Positions 13,640 to 19,387 of a DNA stretch of 27,047 nt are shown piece after piece. A model generated the notes under the pieces. That model made no database searches and was not told the DNA's origin. It saw nothing but the letters and a program-made list of their open reading frames with translations. This DNA is from a virus, in the IMG/VR virus record IMGVR_UViG_3300030503_000102, positions 1-27,047 of that record; one strand, 5' to 3'. How positions within the stretch are numbered: the stretch's first letter is position 1; each line of letters opens with the position of its first letter. The position numbers and the translations under genes were made by a program.

Positions 13640-13716
13640 TGGCAGCGCGGGCAGGATTTGAACCTGCAATACTCGACTTCAAAGGACGATGCCTTACCTG
13701 ATTTGGCTACCGCGCT
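13640..13716 (-). tRNA. tRNA-Gln (anticodon UUG)
   Basis: This is a full cloverleaf on the minus strand. The acceptor AGCGCGG pairs with CCGCGCT, the D-arm is GCC/GGC, the anticodon loop CTTTGAA gives UUG, the T-arm is GCAGG/CCTGC with loop TTCAAAT, the discriminator is G and CCA is encoded. The anticodon stem has one T-T mismatch. It is the last of three tRNAs, directly before the glycosyltransferase. Confidence 0.9.
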
Positions 13717-13798
13717 GTAGGTAACCTGAAACATCTCACGACGTGACAGGCTCAGTGCAGGGCGTCTAGGGGGATAGACAGAAATCCCTACAGAATTT

Positions 13799-13886
13799 TG
13801 GCGGAAATGGAAGGATTCGAACCTTCGCGCCCTTTCGAACGTACCGGTTAGCAACCGATTGCCTTCATCCACTCGGCCACACTTCC
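13799..13886 (-). tRNA. tRNA-Ser (anticodon GCU)
   Basis: This is a class II tRNA on the minus strand with acceptor GGAAGTG/CATTTCC, D-arm GCC/GGC, anticodon loop TTGCTAA (GCU), a long variable arm, T-arm GAAGG/CCTTC, discriminator G and encoded CCA. It is canonical in every part and reads AGC/AGU. An 82-nt spacer without a gene separates it from tRNA-Gln; the spacer has a small hairpin. Confidence 0.93.
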
Positions 13887-13892
13887 TAAAAA

Positions 13893-13979
13893 TGGCGGAA
13901 GGTTGAGGAGTCGAACCCCTACCGTTTCCAGTCCCTCCGGGTTCAAACCGGATTGCCAGCCAACCTAGCGGAACCTTCC
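13893..13979 (-). tRNA. tRNA-Ser (anticodon UGA), divergent
   Basis: The acceptor is GGAAGGT/ACCTTCC, and one further pair can form, giving 8 bp. The anticodon stem TCCGG/CCGGA encloses loop TTTGAAC, giving UGA. A long variable arm, a T-loop TTCGACT, discriminator G and encoded CCA are present. The D-arm is poor (only about 3 pairs with a wobble) and the outer T-stem pair is A-A with 7-bp acceptor pairing. It is probably a functional but degenerate serine tRNA. Confidence 0.8.
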
Positions 13980-13988
13980 TTAATAACA

Positions 13989-14177
13989 TCAAGCGATATG
14001 TCTGACGCTGATCGAATCATTGCGCAAGTGCTTGGTCTGTGCAAGTGCATCTTGAGCATTCAGATGCATCAAATACTTTGTGCGCTCTTCCATCGCAAAC
14101 CGAGCTATAGCCTTGTCCGCTTCGCTCAATACGAATTCGAAGTCCATCGTTTTCTCGTTATCGCTGATCTTGATCAT
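13989..14177 (-). CDS. Small hypothetical protein (62 aa)
   Basis: The ATG at 14177 has AAGGA seven nt upstream, and the frame begins MIKISDNEKTMDFEFVLSEA. The protein is helical and charged, with ALAQTKHLRN near the end. Longer in-frame starts exist but run into the upstream gene. It sits 10 nt before the tRNA cluster. I do not recognise the family. Confidence 0.55.
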   Translation of the reverse strand: MIKISDNEKTMDFEFVLSEADKAIARFAMEERTKYLMHLNAQDALAQTKHLRNDSISVRHIA

Positions 14178-14187
14178 GATATTTTCC

Positions 14188-14403
14188 TTAGCCTGCATTG
14201 AACGATGCAAGAATGATGCCAGATTCTCCGTCATAGACATCCCAAAGAAGCTTAGCTCTGACATTCTCAGATTTACTTGACCAAGAATCATAGAAATCTG
14301 GATGAAACTCTTTGGCTGATTTTTCGTCAATTGCCGCAACAACACATCCATCAAATGTGTCATAGCCTTCGTTTTCTTCTTGTGTAAGTAACCAAAGTTT
14401 CAC
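14188..14403 (-). CDS. Conserved small phage protein ending in ASFNAG
   Basis: The 71-aa product starts with GTG and reads MKLWLLTQEENEGYDTFDGC, ending GIILASFNAG. That N-terminus (LLTQxxNxGYDTYD) and the C-terminal ASFNAG are typical of a widespread small phage protein of unknown function. A strong GGAGGG six nt before GTG supports the start, which overlaps the upstream stop as GTGA. Confidence 0.7.
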   Translation of the reverse strand: MKLWLLTQEENEGYDTFDGCVVAAIDEKSAKEFHPDFYDSWSSKSENVRAKLLWDVYDGESGIILASFNAG

Positions 14404-14642
14404 TTTCTACCCTCCGACCTGTGCATATCTTCGCGCAAATCCTGCACCCTTAGCTCGTTGCACCGCTGGTCGCTATGCTCGATTTCAGTTCGAAGTGTAT
14501 CGATTAGCGACGACTTGTCCGATTCTTGGTTATGCACGATCACCGGTCCTCCGATGCCCATCGCCGCCATCAGGGCGTAGACCATCCACTGCGGGACTGG
14601 CTTCGGACTGTTTAGGCGATGCGTTGGTAATTCGTCGGTCAT
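14400..14642 (-). CDS. Single-pass membrane protein with C-terminal helix (80 aa)
   Basis: About 20 polar residues lead to a hydrophobic segment (VYALMAAMGIGGPVIVH, residues about 21-37), followed by a charged helical tail (SLIDTLRTEIEHSDQRCNEL) that could form a coiled coil. AGGA seven nt before the ATG supports this start; a GTG one codon earlier is possible. The gene overlaps the upstream gene by 113 nt in another frame. The one-helix-plus-coiled-coil layout resembles small phage inner-membrane proteins, but the usual spanin partner is not evident, so no role is assigned. Confidence 0.5.
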   Translation of the reverse strand: MTDELPTHRLNSPKPVPQWMVYALMAAMGIGGPVIVHNQESDKSSLIDTLRTEIEHSDQRCNELRVQDLREDMHRSEGRK

Positions 14643-14865
14643 CACCTGATCCTGTGAGCTTCTTGGCTTCCATCTTACGGCGCTTTATTTCCTTGCGATA
14701 GTAGTCTGCATTGCTCTGCATTTTCTTTGCCGTATCCCGCGTGGATTTTTCCAAAGCGACAAGTTGGGTCAAGTCAAAAAATTCAACTGGGTAGCCAAGC
14801 AATTGTGATTGTTCAGATTTACGGTTTATCCGGTCTGAGATGGCTTTGGATTCGCGGACTGTCAT
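14530..14865 (-). CDS. Hypothetical charged protein (111 aa) overlapping the membrane protein gene
   Basis: The start ATG overlaps the stop of the upstream gene (ATGA). The product has a basic helical centre (NADYYRKEIKRRKMEAKKL) and a disordered, Gly/Asp/Arg-rich C-terminus that lies in the overlap with the next gene. The unusually long overlap (113 nt) means its last third is constrained by another frame or is non-essential. The family is not recognised. Confidence 0.5.
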   Translation of the reverse strand: MTVRESKAISDRINRKSEQSQLLGYPVEFFDLTQLVALEKSTRDTAKKMQSNADYYRKEIKRRKMEAKKLTGSGDDRRITNASPKQSEASPAVDGLRPDGGDGHRRTGDRA

Positions 14866-15035
14866 GGATTGCCTGCCCTGCTTTTCGCTAAGTTGGATTT
14901 CTTCACTTCCTGAGAAAGAATCACGCGTTCTTTAGGTGTCATGGAGGCAATAGCGAAATCGGCGTCTTTGTATGTGATGCCATGTTTTTTCGCGAGATGA
15001 TTCGTTAGGCGACGTTTAGCTGCTGAATGGGTCAT
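14862..15035 (-). CDS. Small basic hypothetical protein (57 aa)
   Basis: The frame reads MTHSAAKRRLTNHLAKKHGI and continues KDADFAIASMTPKERVILSQ. Its start overlaps the upstream stop by one base (TGATG) and its end overlaps the next start (ATGA), giving strong context support despite the short length. It is basic and helical, with a K-R-R cluster near the start. No family is recognised. Confidence 0.55.
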   Translation of the reverse strand: MTHSAAKRRLTNHLAKKHGITYKDADFAIASMTPKERVILSQEVKKSNLAKSRAGNP

Positions 15036-15238
15036 CAGAAAAGGCCTTCAATAGCGCGGTCAAACTCATCAATGTTTTGATCGATCAGCTCACGCAAACC
15101 GGGATATTCTGGCTGTTCCTTTGACTGCTGCCAGCCGATGTAACCAAACGAAACCTCTTTCGGTTCAGTGTGTCCATCGCCATAGTTGCGCATCTGAGAT
15201 TCCAGCCAGTCCAATCGTTCGCGGTCGGTATGTTCCAT
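15035..15238 (-). CDS. Small phage protein with RLDWLE motif (67 aa)
   Basis: It begins MEHTDRERLDWLESQMRNY; the RLDWLE helix near the N-terminus recurs in many small phage proteins of unknown role. The ATG at 15238 lies just after the GIY-YIG stop; a TTG 15 nt upstream is less likely. The C-terminal part is acidic (LIDQNIDEFDRAIEGLF). The function is unknown. Confidence 0.55.
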   Translation of the reverse strand: MEHTDRERLDWLESQMRNYGDGHTEPKEVSFGYIGWQQSKEQPEYPGLRELIDQNIDEFDRAIEGLF

Positions 15239-15239
15239 C

Positions 15240-15725
15240 TCAAAACGCCTCAATCGCTTTATTGACTATATCCACCAGCGTTTGGCCTTCGCGGCGGTAC
15301 TTTTCTAGCTTGGCTACGTTGGTAGGCGTAAACCAGACACCGATAAATTTATCTCCCTTGGCGAGTCTAGATTGACGCGCTTTGGCTTGATATTGGTTTT
15401 CTTTGATGCGGATCATGGTTTCTCTAGCAGGAACATCTTTGCGAAATGGCGCAGCTGTCCCCGGTGGATAAACGTTAAAACCACTCGGGTACATTGAGTT
15501 CATCGCTAAAACCCACTTTTTCTCTAGTTCGTTTAGCTGGTAAGGGGAACATGTTTCCAATATCGCTTTTTCAAAACTTTTCCACCCAAATTCTTCTATC
15601 GCATCCGCTATTTTCCCACTACTTCCTCTTTTGTGGCCTAAAAACCTTTGCTCTATATCAATGCTTTGACCTACGTATGTTTTACCTGTCGCAACATGCT
15701 TTATGGAATAAATTCCGCAAGTCAT
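15240..15725 (-). CDS. GIY-YIG homing-type endonuclease with C-terminal RHH-like tail
   Basis: The 161-aa protein has the GIY-YIG signature at its N-terminus: Gly4-Ile5-Tyr6, then Tyr17-Val18-Gly19, Arg27 and His31, the acidic helix LNELEKKWV (metal ligand near Glu66/68) and the GFNVYPPG loop. Free-standing enzymes of this kind (like T4 Seg proteins) cut phage DNA and spread their own genes. The last 35 residues (VWFTPTNVAKLEKYRREGQ to the end) look like a ribbon-helix-helix unit and resemble the small RHH protein encoded just upstream. The start overlaps that gene's stop as ATGA, so the pair is coupled. Confidence 0.88.
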   Translation of the reverse strand: MTCGIYSIKHVATGKTYVGQSIDIEQRFLGHKRGSSGKIADAIEEFGWKSFEKAILETCSPYQLNELEKKWVLAMNSMYPSGFNVYPPGTAAPFRKDVPARETMIRIKENQYQAKARQSRLAKGDKFIGVWFTPTNVAKLEKYRREGQTLVDIVNKAIEAF

Positions 15726-15880
15726 GGTTTAACCTTTTCCAAAGAATCTTCAATTGCTCGGCGCACAAATTCAGCCACTGGAACGCCGGTTGTCTTTTTT
15801 TGATTTTTAAGTCGGCCAACCATTTCTTGAGAGAGAAAAATATTCACTCTAACCATCGGTACAACTATGTCGTTTTTCAT
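15722..15880 (-). CDS. Ribbon-helix-helix (Arc/CopG-like) regulator
   Basis: The 52-aa protein starts MKNDIVVPMVRVNIFLSQEM and follows with a helix-turn-helix pair GRLKNQKKTTGVPVAEFVRR, the normal size and pattern of Arc/CopG repressors, which bind palindromes as dimers. A longer in-frame start at 15919 would read through the promoter region and is unlikely. The protein is coupled to the GIY-YIG gene, and a 10-bp perfect palindrome lies 17 nt upstream of its ATG, so autoregulation is likely. Confidence 0.75.
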   Translation of the reverse strand: MKNDIVVPMVRVNIFLSQEMVGRLKNQKKTTGVPVAEFVRRAIEDSLEKVKP

Positions 15881-15896
15881 TTTTATGCCAGTGATG

Positions 15897-15936
15897 ATGT
15901 ATACATATATCATGCACACTTATATGCTTACGTCAA
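15897..15936 (-). promoter_or_regulatory. Promoter and palindromic operator of the RHH-GIY-YIG pair
   Basis: On the minus strand TTGACG (15936-15931) is followed 18 nt later by TGATAT (15912-15907), a plausible sigma-70 promoter. Directly downstream is the perfect palindrome ATGTATACAT (15906-15897) at the expected start site, a good candidate binding site for the RHH protein. The site has not been tested. Confidence 0.5.
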
Positions 15937-15967
15937 CACCTAAATATCGAACGACAGGGTTTAGCTA

Positions 15968-16213
15968 TTAGAAAAGCGAATATCCTGGCTCAGTTTTAGC
16001 GTTACTGCCAGCTTTTTCAATTGATTCACAAAGCTCGCGATGCATTTTTTCTTCCCTATCTTCAAGACGCTGTTTTTCTCTACGAACGTCTAGTACGCGT
16101 CTGGCTTCGCCTTGAAACTCTATGGGCATTTTGCAGATAGCTTCATCTTCGTTAGCTCGTATCTGATTGGCAATGACACCTTGCATGATGGCTATATATG
16201 CTGATTCAAACAT
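15968..16213 (-). CDS. Hypothetical helical protein (81 aa)
   Basis: The product (MFESAYIAIMQGVIANQIRA at the start) is strongly helical with a charged coiled-coil-like stretch (EKQRLEDREEKMHRELCESI). AGGAG six nt before the ATG is a strong start signal, and it overlaps the nuclease gene's end by 8 nt. The family is not recognised. Its stop is followed by the promoter region of the RHH-GIY-YIG pair. Confidence 0.55.
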   Translation of the reverse strand: MFESAYIAIMQGVIANQIRANEDEAICKMPIEFQGEARRVLDVRREKQRLEDREEKMHRELCESIEKAGSNAKTEPGYSLF

Positions 16214-16511
16214 GATTAACTCCTGTGACTAATCGGATTGCCTCACCAACTGTATAAATCACGTGTACCTCGCAGCCAACACGGGCTATCTCAGCATGCA
16301 TCTTGACCTGGGCGGCCGTTAACTGGCGATCTAGGCGGGGTTTCAGCGGGTTCTTGACCTCGATCATCCACATGGAATGTCGATAGCAGGCGAGAAGATC
16401 GCAAACACCACCACCCGCGCCAGATAGATCCATCACGAATACGCCTATTTGACGCAATGCAGCGACAATTTCCCTTTGATTTTCGTCGGTTCGACGCTTG
16501 TGGTGGATCAT
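16206..16511 (-). CDS. PD-(D/E)XK (VRR-NUC-like) nuclease
   Basis: From ATG 16511 the protein (101 aa) begins MIHHKRRTDENQREIVAALRQ, matching the usual N-terminus of small VRR-NUC-like phage nucleases. The catalytic core is Asp38 in GGVCDLLAC, then Glu51-Val-Lys53 in MIEVKNP and Gln68. These enzymes cut branched or structured DNA and often sit in phage recombination regions. The ATG overlaps the upstream stop (ATGA); an upstream TTG at 16553 would add 14 residues with no Shine-Dalgarno. Confidence 0.75.
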   Translation of the reverse strand: MIHHKRRTDENQREIVAALRQIGVFVMDLSGAGGGVCDLLACYRHSMWMIEVKNPLKPRLDRQLTAAQVKMHAEIARVGCEVHVIYTVGEAIRLVTGVNHV

Positions 16512-16765
16512 CTCGGCTGAAACCATGAAAATGGGTTTATTGTTCTCTTCCAATTAAGTCCACTCATCTGTTGGGATGCCATTGAAGGATTACTAGGCAT
16601 GCTAGGCCAAGCGTTTTGCATTGATGCAATAAAACGATTAAGACTTACTCGGCATTCGTCATAAGCCTCTTTCGGCGTTCGACCATTTCCTGAGCATGGG
16701 CTACCGGGAAGGAAGCAATACCAACCACCATGGCTAGGCTTAATGTGATATTTGTTCGGTCTCAT
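16508..16765 (-). CDS. Hypothetical protein (85 aa), coupled to nucleases
   Basis: It begins MRPNKYHIKPSHGGWYCFLP and has a GNGRTPKEAYDECRVS segment, a pattern seen in small phage proteins where TPxEAY starts a helix. The ATG overlaps the YbcO-like stop (ATGA), and its own stop overlaps the VRR-NUC start. No catalytic motif is seen. It lies between two nuclease genes, so a recombination link is possible. Confidence 0.5.
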   Translation of the reverse strand: MRPNKYHIKPSHGGWYCFLPGSPCSGNGRTPKEAYDECRVSLNRFIASMQNAWPSMPSNPSMASQQMSGLNWKRTINPFSWFQPR

Positions 16766-17046
16766 TTCCTATCCTCCATAGCCTGCCACGTACGGAAAAC
16801 ACCTTCAGCCAGTGCAAGTCGAAGCTGATCACGCGTATAACCCGATTTAACCGCACCATCGCATTTCTGATGGCATGGATAGCAGCACCAAGCGCCGATA
16901 GCGTCAGACGACTTGTAACCGCGTCCTGAGAGTCCTGCAAGAGAGTAGTGCGCAAGAATTGTCGTTTCACCTCCGCCGTCACAGCCTTCTAAGCGAACCA
17001 TGCAAGGCTGACCTCTTGCCGCTTTACGCGCTGGCGTGGTTTTCAT
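16762..17046 (-). CDS. YbcO/DUF1364-type HNH-like nuclease
   Basis: The 94-aa protein carries the signature of the lambdoid YbcO (DUF1364) family: a PCMVRLEGCDGGGETTILAH segment with Cys15, Cys22 and His33, then a GAWCCYPCHQKCDG segment with Cys54/55, Cys58 and His59. Family members are small metal-dependent nucleases in the recombination region of lambdoid phages. Overlapping start and stop codons on both sides tie it into the operon. Confidence 0.82.
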   Translation of the reverse strand: MKTTPARKAARGQPCMVRLEGCDGGGETTILAHYSLAGLSGRGYKSSDAIGAWCCYPCHQKCDGAVKSGYTRDQLRLALAEGVFRTWQAMEDRK

Positions 17047-17243
17047 GGTGAACTTCCGCCTTTCATAAACTGATCGGCATAGATTTTCATCTTTACAGGA
17101 TCACTCCATGGCGATAGCGCGGAAGAAGGTTCATCCCATTTAGTGAAAGCCATCGTGATGATGGTATCCCAATCATTTTTAGTAGGCATAGGCATTTTCC
17201 CAGCGAAACCGCGAAACCAGTAAGCGAATTCATTCGACGTCAT
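17043..17243 (-). CDS. Hypothetical protein (66 aa)
   Basis: The ATG at 17243 has a strong GGGAG upstream and begins MTSNEFAYWFRGFAGKM. An aromatic helix (EFAYWFRGF) is followed by a helical segment with TIITMAFTKWDEP. It overlaps the RMF-like gene by 14 nt. Longer in-frame starts exist but lie inside that gene and lack signals. The pattern FAYWxxGF near the N-terminus recurs in small phage proteins of unknown role. Confidence 0.55.
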   Translation of the reverse strand: MTSNEFAYWFRGFAGKMPMPTKNDWDTIITMAFTKWDEPSSALSPWSDPVKMKIYADQFMKGGSSP

Positions 17244-17412
17244 TTTTTCTCTCCCTTTCCGCGTCCAGCCAGCCTTTTTCCCAGAATGCTGTGGCCCAAT
17301 GCGAGTCACGGGCCATCGAAAGTCGGTAAGGACACATGTATTTTTCCAAACCAGCCTTATAGTCAGCATATCCACGATTGATGCAGGTGATGCGGTCGTA
17401 TAGGTCGGTCAT
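17230..17412 (-). CDS. Ribosome-modulation-factor (RMF/CrpP)-like protein
   Basis: The 60-aa protein contains the spaced pattern RGY...AG...MCPY...W...GW...A seen in bacterial RMF, a 55-aa protein that pairs 70S ribosomes into inactive 100S dimers in stationary phase. The core here is INRGYADYKAGLEKYMCPY followed by WATAFWEKGWLDAERE. The start overlaps the upstream stop (ATGA). If functional, it could alter host translation during infection. Phages carry several proteins of this fold whose roles are not settled, so ribosome binding is inferred, not shown. Confidence 0.58.
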   Translation of the reverse strand: MTDLYDRITCINRGYADYKAGLEKYMCPYRLSMARDSHWATAFWEKGWLDAERERKNDVE

Positions 17413-17636
17413 GGCGATTTCTCGCGATGCGTGATTAACGCGATCATCAGACCGTTTCTACGCAAATCCATCTCTTTCTGAATCTCAGGGTGCATTTCCA
17501 AGATTGCCTTTTTCACGGCATCGTCTATGGATGGCTCAATTGCAGCCAACGCTTTACCTTTGAGTTCGTCAAACATCTTCTTGCAAAACATATCCAGCAA
17601 TAAATGATCGATCTTCACGCTTTCGTTGTTTTCCAT
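17409..17636 (-). CDS. Hypothetical helical protein (75 aa)
   Basis: It begins MENNESVKIDHLLLDMFCKK and is almost entirely helical, with two Met/Leu/Lys-rich helices (KKMFDELKGKALAAI, DDAVKKAILEMHPEI). Its stop overlaps the RMF-like start (ATGA), so the two are coupled. The family is not recognised. It could be a partner of the RMF-like protein, but that is speculation from coupling alone. Confidence 0.5.
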   Translation of the reverse strand: MENNESVKIDHLLLDMFCKKMFDELKGKALAAIEPSIDDAVKKAILEMHPEIQKEMDLRRNGLMIALITHREKSP

Positions 17637-17638
17637 GG

Positions 17639-17851
17639 CTATGCATTCTCCCGTAATTTGAATTGATCCGGCCTATCCAGCTTTCTCACCCTAGCAATCG
17701 TACCGTCAGCGTGAAGCGCTCTCGTTGCGCTACTCACACCCATCCAGGAACAGTCCGTAAGCTGGCATAACTCCCCGATATCCCTAGGACCATCGGCTAG
17801 CGCGGTGATGATCTTTAGGGATTTGGGCGAGCGGCGGGATTTGGCGTTCAT
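17639..17851 (-). CDS. Winged-helix-like transcription regulator (70 aa)
   Basis: The product begins MNAKSRRSPKSLKIITALAD and contains a recognition helix pattern IGELCQLTDCSWMGVSSATR followed by a wing-like VRKLDRPDQFKL. Its size and layout match small phage winged-helix proteins that gate operons. The ATG at 17851 follows the HAD gene stop by 2 nt; GAGGG lies upstream but at a long spacing (about 12 nt). Longer frames start inside the HAD gene and are rejected. Confidence 0.55.
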   Translation of the reverse strand: MNAKSRRSPKSLKIITALADGPRDIGELCQLTDCSWMGVSSATRALHADGTIARVRKLDRPDQFKLRENA

Positions 17852-17853
17852 CG

Positions 17854-18315
17854 TCAAAAGTTTCCCTCTGCAACTTGAAAGCATGGAACGGCGTTGGATC
17901 GCCACATCGAAACAACTTGGTTTCTATCGTCAAAAACAGCAACCAAGCGCCTACGATCTTCGTCAAGCATGCCATCCCACCATTCCTGCTTGACCACATT
18001 GTCAGCCCTATAGTCTCCCTCTTGCCGCATAACCAAAGCGGTATCTAGGTCATGCGTCATGAAGTTGGTATTTTCTATAAGCCATTTAACGGTTTTGTCT
18101 CTCACTTCCTCACTACGCCCGCTGAAAATCCAAATATCGGCAGAGTGCCTAAGGCGCTCCATCGTCGCAATCACCGCAGGAATGGGTAAATCTCGGTTAC
18201 ACGCTGCGTAAAATCTACGCCAACGGTTAGGGTCATGTTTCTCATCGAGAATATGCTTGCGATGCTCGATGTTTGCCAAAGTCCCATCTAAGTCAAAAAT
18301 GTATAACGGCTTCAT
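17854..18315 (-). CDS. HAD-superfamily phosphatase (polynucleotide 3'-phosphatase-like)
   Basis: The 153-aa protein has HAD motif I (Asp8-Leu-Asp10 in YIFDLDGTLANIEHR), motif II Ser62 in IFSGRS, a Lys in DNVVKQEWWDG (motif III) and motif IV acidic residues in AVFDDRNQV. The DLDGTLA and FSGR pattern and the WRxFYxAC segment are close to the phosphatase half of T4 polynucleotide kinase, which removes 3'-phosphates for RNA/DNA repair. No kinase domain is attached. The ATG at 18315 has GAGGG nearby and overlaps a mini-ORF stop. Confidence 0.75.
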   Translation of the reverse strand: MKPLYIFDLDGTLANIEHRKHILDEKHDPNRWRRFYAACNRDLPIPAVIATMERLRHSADIWIFSGRSEEVRDKTVKWLIENTNFMTHDLDTALVMRQEGDYRADNVVKQEWWDGMLDEDRRRLVAVFDDRNQVVSMWRSNAVPCFQVAEGNF

Positions 18316-18356
18316 ACCCAATCCCTCGCCATAGCCTCGCCGATGATGTAATTCAT
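18312..18356 (-). CDS. Possible 14-aa coupled mini-ORF between two genes
   Basis: ATG at 18356 overlaps the upstream gene's TGA, and its own TGA overlaps the HAD start (GTATGA). It would encode MNYIIGEAMARDWV. The double overlap makes it a candidate translational coupler rather than a protein with its own activity. It is too short for certainty. Confidence 0.25.
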   Translation of the reverse strand: MNYIIGEAMARDWV

Positions 18357-18541
18357 AGCCTGCATCTACCATCTAACTTCGCTTTATCGTGATAGTTACG
18401 CTTCAAAGCCTCTTGCCGCAACCATAGGCGACATTCGGTTTGTGCAGGTTCTTTCAGTTTGTCGATCAATGGACCCCATCGTCGGAAGTTAGGTTCTATT
18501 TGCATGATATTCAGGGCCTCGGTTAGATGATGGTAGATCAC
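18353..18541 (-). CDS. Hypothetical protein, GTG start (62 aa)
   Basis: The GTG at 18541 overlaps the upstream stop as GTGA and has GGGGA five nt before it. The frame contains NFRRWGPLIDKLKEPAQTE and a basic C-terminal part (ALKRNYHDKAKLDGRCRL). An internal ATG at 18505 is an alternative start. The C-terminal charge suggests nucleic-acid contact, but no family is recognised. Confidence 0.45.
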   Translation of the reverse strand: MIYHHLTEALNIMQIEPNFRRWGPLIDKLKEPAQTECRLWLRQEALKRNYHDKAKLDGRCRL

Positions 18542-18744
18542 GCCAGTCCCCAAATAATCGACCTCTTGCGCGATCTCGGCCCCCAGCCCATCGGAGCTAC
18601 CAGTAAATGACGCATGAGCCTTAAAAGTGACTTTCTGGCCGTCTCAAAGGCTATCGATAGGCAGCGCGACAGTTCATTGATTGACATGGGTCGAAGTCTT
18701 AAAGCTTTCAGGATGCGGATGCGGAGACGTTCAGGTCTTAGCAT
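18538..18744 (-). CDS. Small winged-helix DNA-binding protein (68 aa)
   Basis: From ATG 18744 the frame reads MLRPERLRIRILKALRLRPM and contains a helix-turn-helix SINELSRCLSIAFETARKSL followed by a wing-like basic segment. AAGGA about 9 nt upstream supports the start, and a longer frame starting at 18816 lies inside the T5orf172 gene. It is the second winged-helix protein in this operon. Confidence 0.55.
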   Translation of the reverse strand: MLRPERLRIRILKALRLRPMSINELSRCLSIAFETARKSLLRLMRHLLVAPMGWGPRSRKRSIIWGLA

Positions 18745-19121
18745 GGTGTTACTTCCTTCGATCTTGGAAAACGTGAATAGAAAGCACTGCGCTTCTTGTT
18801 CTCCTTTTTCTTGCAACCTTTCCTAACCTTTTCCATGGAAATTTCCATAGTTGTTCCAGAAGCAAGCGAAGCAATCAAATCACGTAGAAGTTGATTGTTG
18901 GAAAAATACTCTCCCTTCTTTCGACAGAAAGAGAACATTTCATGCAACTTGTGTTCGATCGCGTAAGCCTGACTTTCCGAGCCGATATGATGAGCATATA
19001 GAATCTTTAAGCGTGACGAACTTCCGGTCTGAAGCCCTTTCAAGCGAGCTTCTACATCATTGGCTTTACCGATCTTCACATTCCCGAACTGGTCACATTG
19101 CTGAATGAAATATATATGCAT
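18738..19121 (-). CDS. T5orf172 / GIY-YIG superfamily nuclease-like protein
   Basis: The 127-aa protein begins MHIYFIQQCDQFGNVKIGKA, where YFI and VKIG correspond to the GIY and YIG elements of the T5orf172 branch. The core continues with Arg26 (VEARLKGLQTGSS), a helix around Glu56-His57 (YAIEHKLHEMF) and the GEYF strand. A Lys-rich tail follows. GGGAG six nt before the ATG decides the start. It lies next to the long unexplained intergenic region and is the second GIY-YIG-type protein in the window. Confidence 0.8.
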   Translation of the reverse strand: MHIYFIQQCDQFGNVKIGKANDVEARLKGLQTGSSSRLKILYAHHIGSESQAYAIEHKLHEMFSFCRKKGEYFSNNQLLRDLIASLASGTTMEISMEKVRKGCKKKENKKRSAFYSRFPRSKEVTPC

Positions 19122-19387
19122 TCTTGTCTCCCATACTCAAGTCATAGATGCCTTTGGGGCACCTAGCCGGAAACAACCACCTCTGGTACTCCTACCACCT
19201 TTGTCCACATCGGTTCGTCATCCTGACCTTTCCGACAAGCCCTTCGGTGCCCACTTGAATGGTTTTACTTAGCGCCGACATCAAAGCGCTTGGTAGAGAG
19301 TCAGTCTATTCTGGGTTCGCCCGACCTTTGGCAATAAGCTAACGCGCCCTGACGGCAAGTTATTACGAATCACCCAGGGGTTGCATT

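Noticed and set aside
13638-13682. N-terminal extension of the glycosyltransferase
   Set aside because: The extra residues (SNPARA type) are a translation of the tRNA-Gln T-arm and acceptor, a well-known artefact.
13893-13979. Selenocysteine or opal-suppressor tRNA
   Set aside because: The anticodon is UGA, which reads UCA (serine). A suppressor or Sec tRNA would need UCA in the anticodon.
13640-13979. Attachment site at the tRNA cluster
   Set aside because: No integrase gene and no repeated tRNA 3' end are found within the window.
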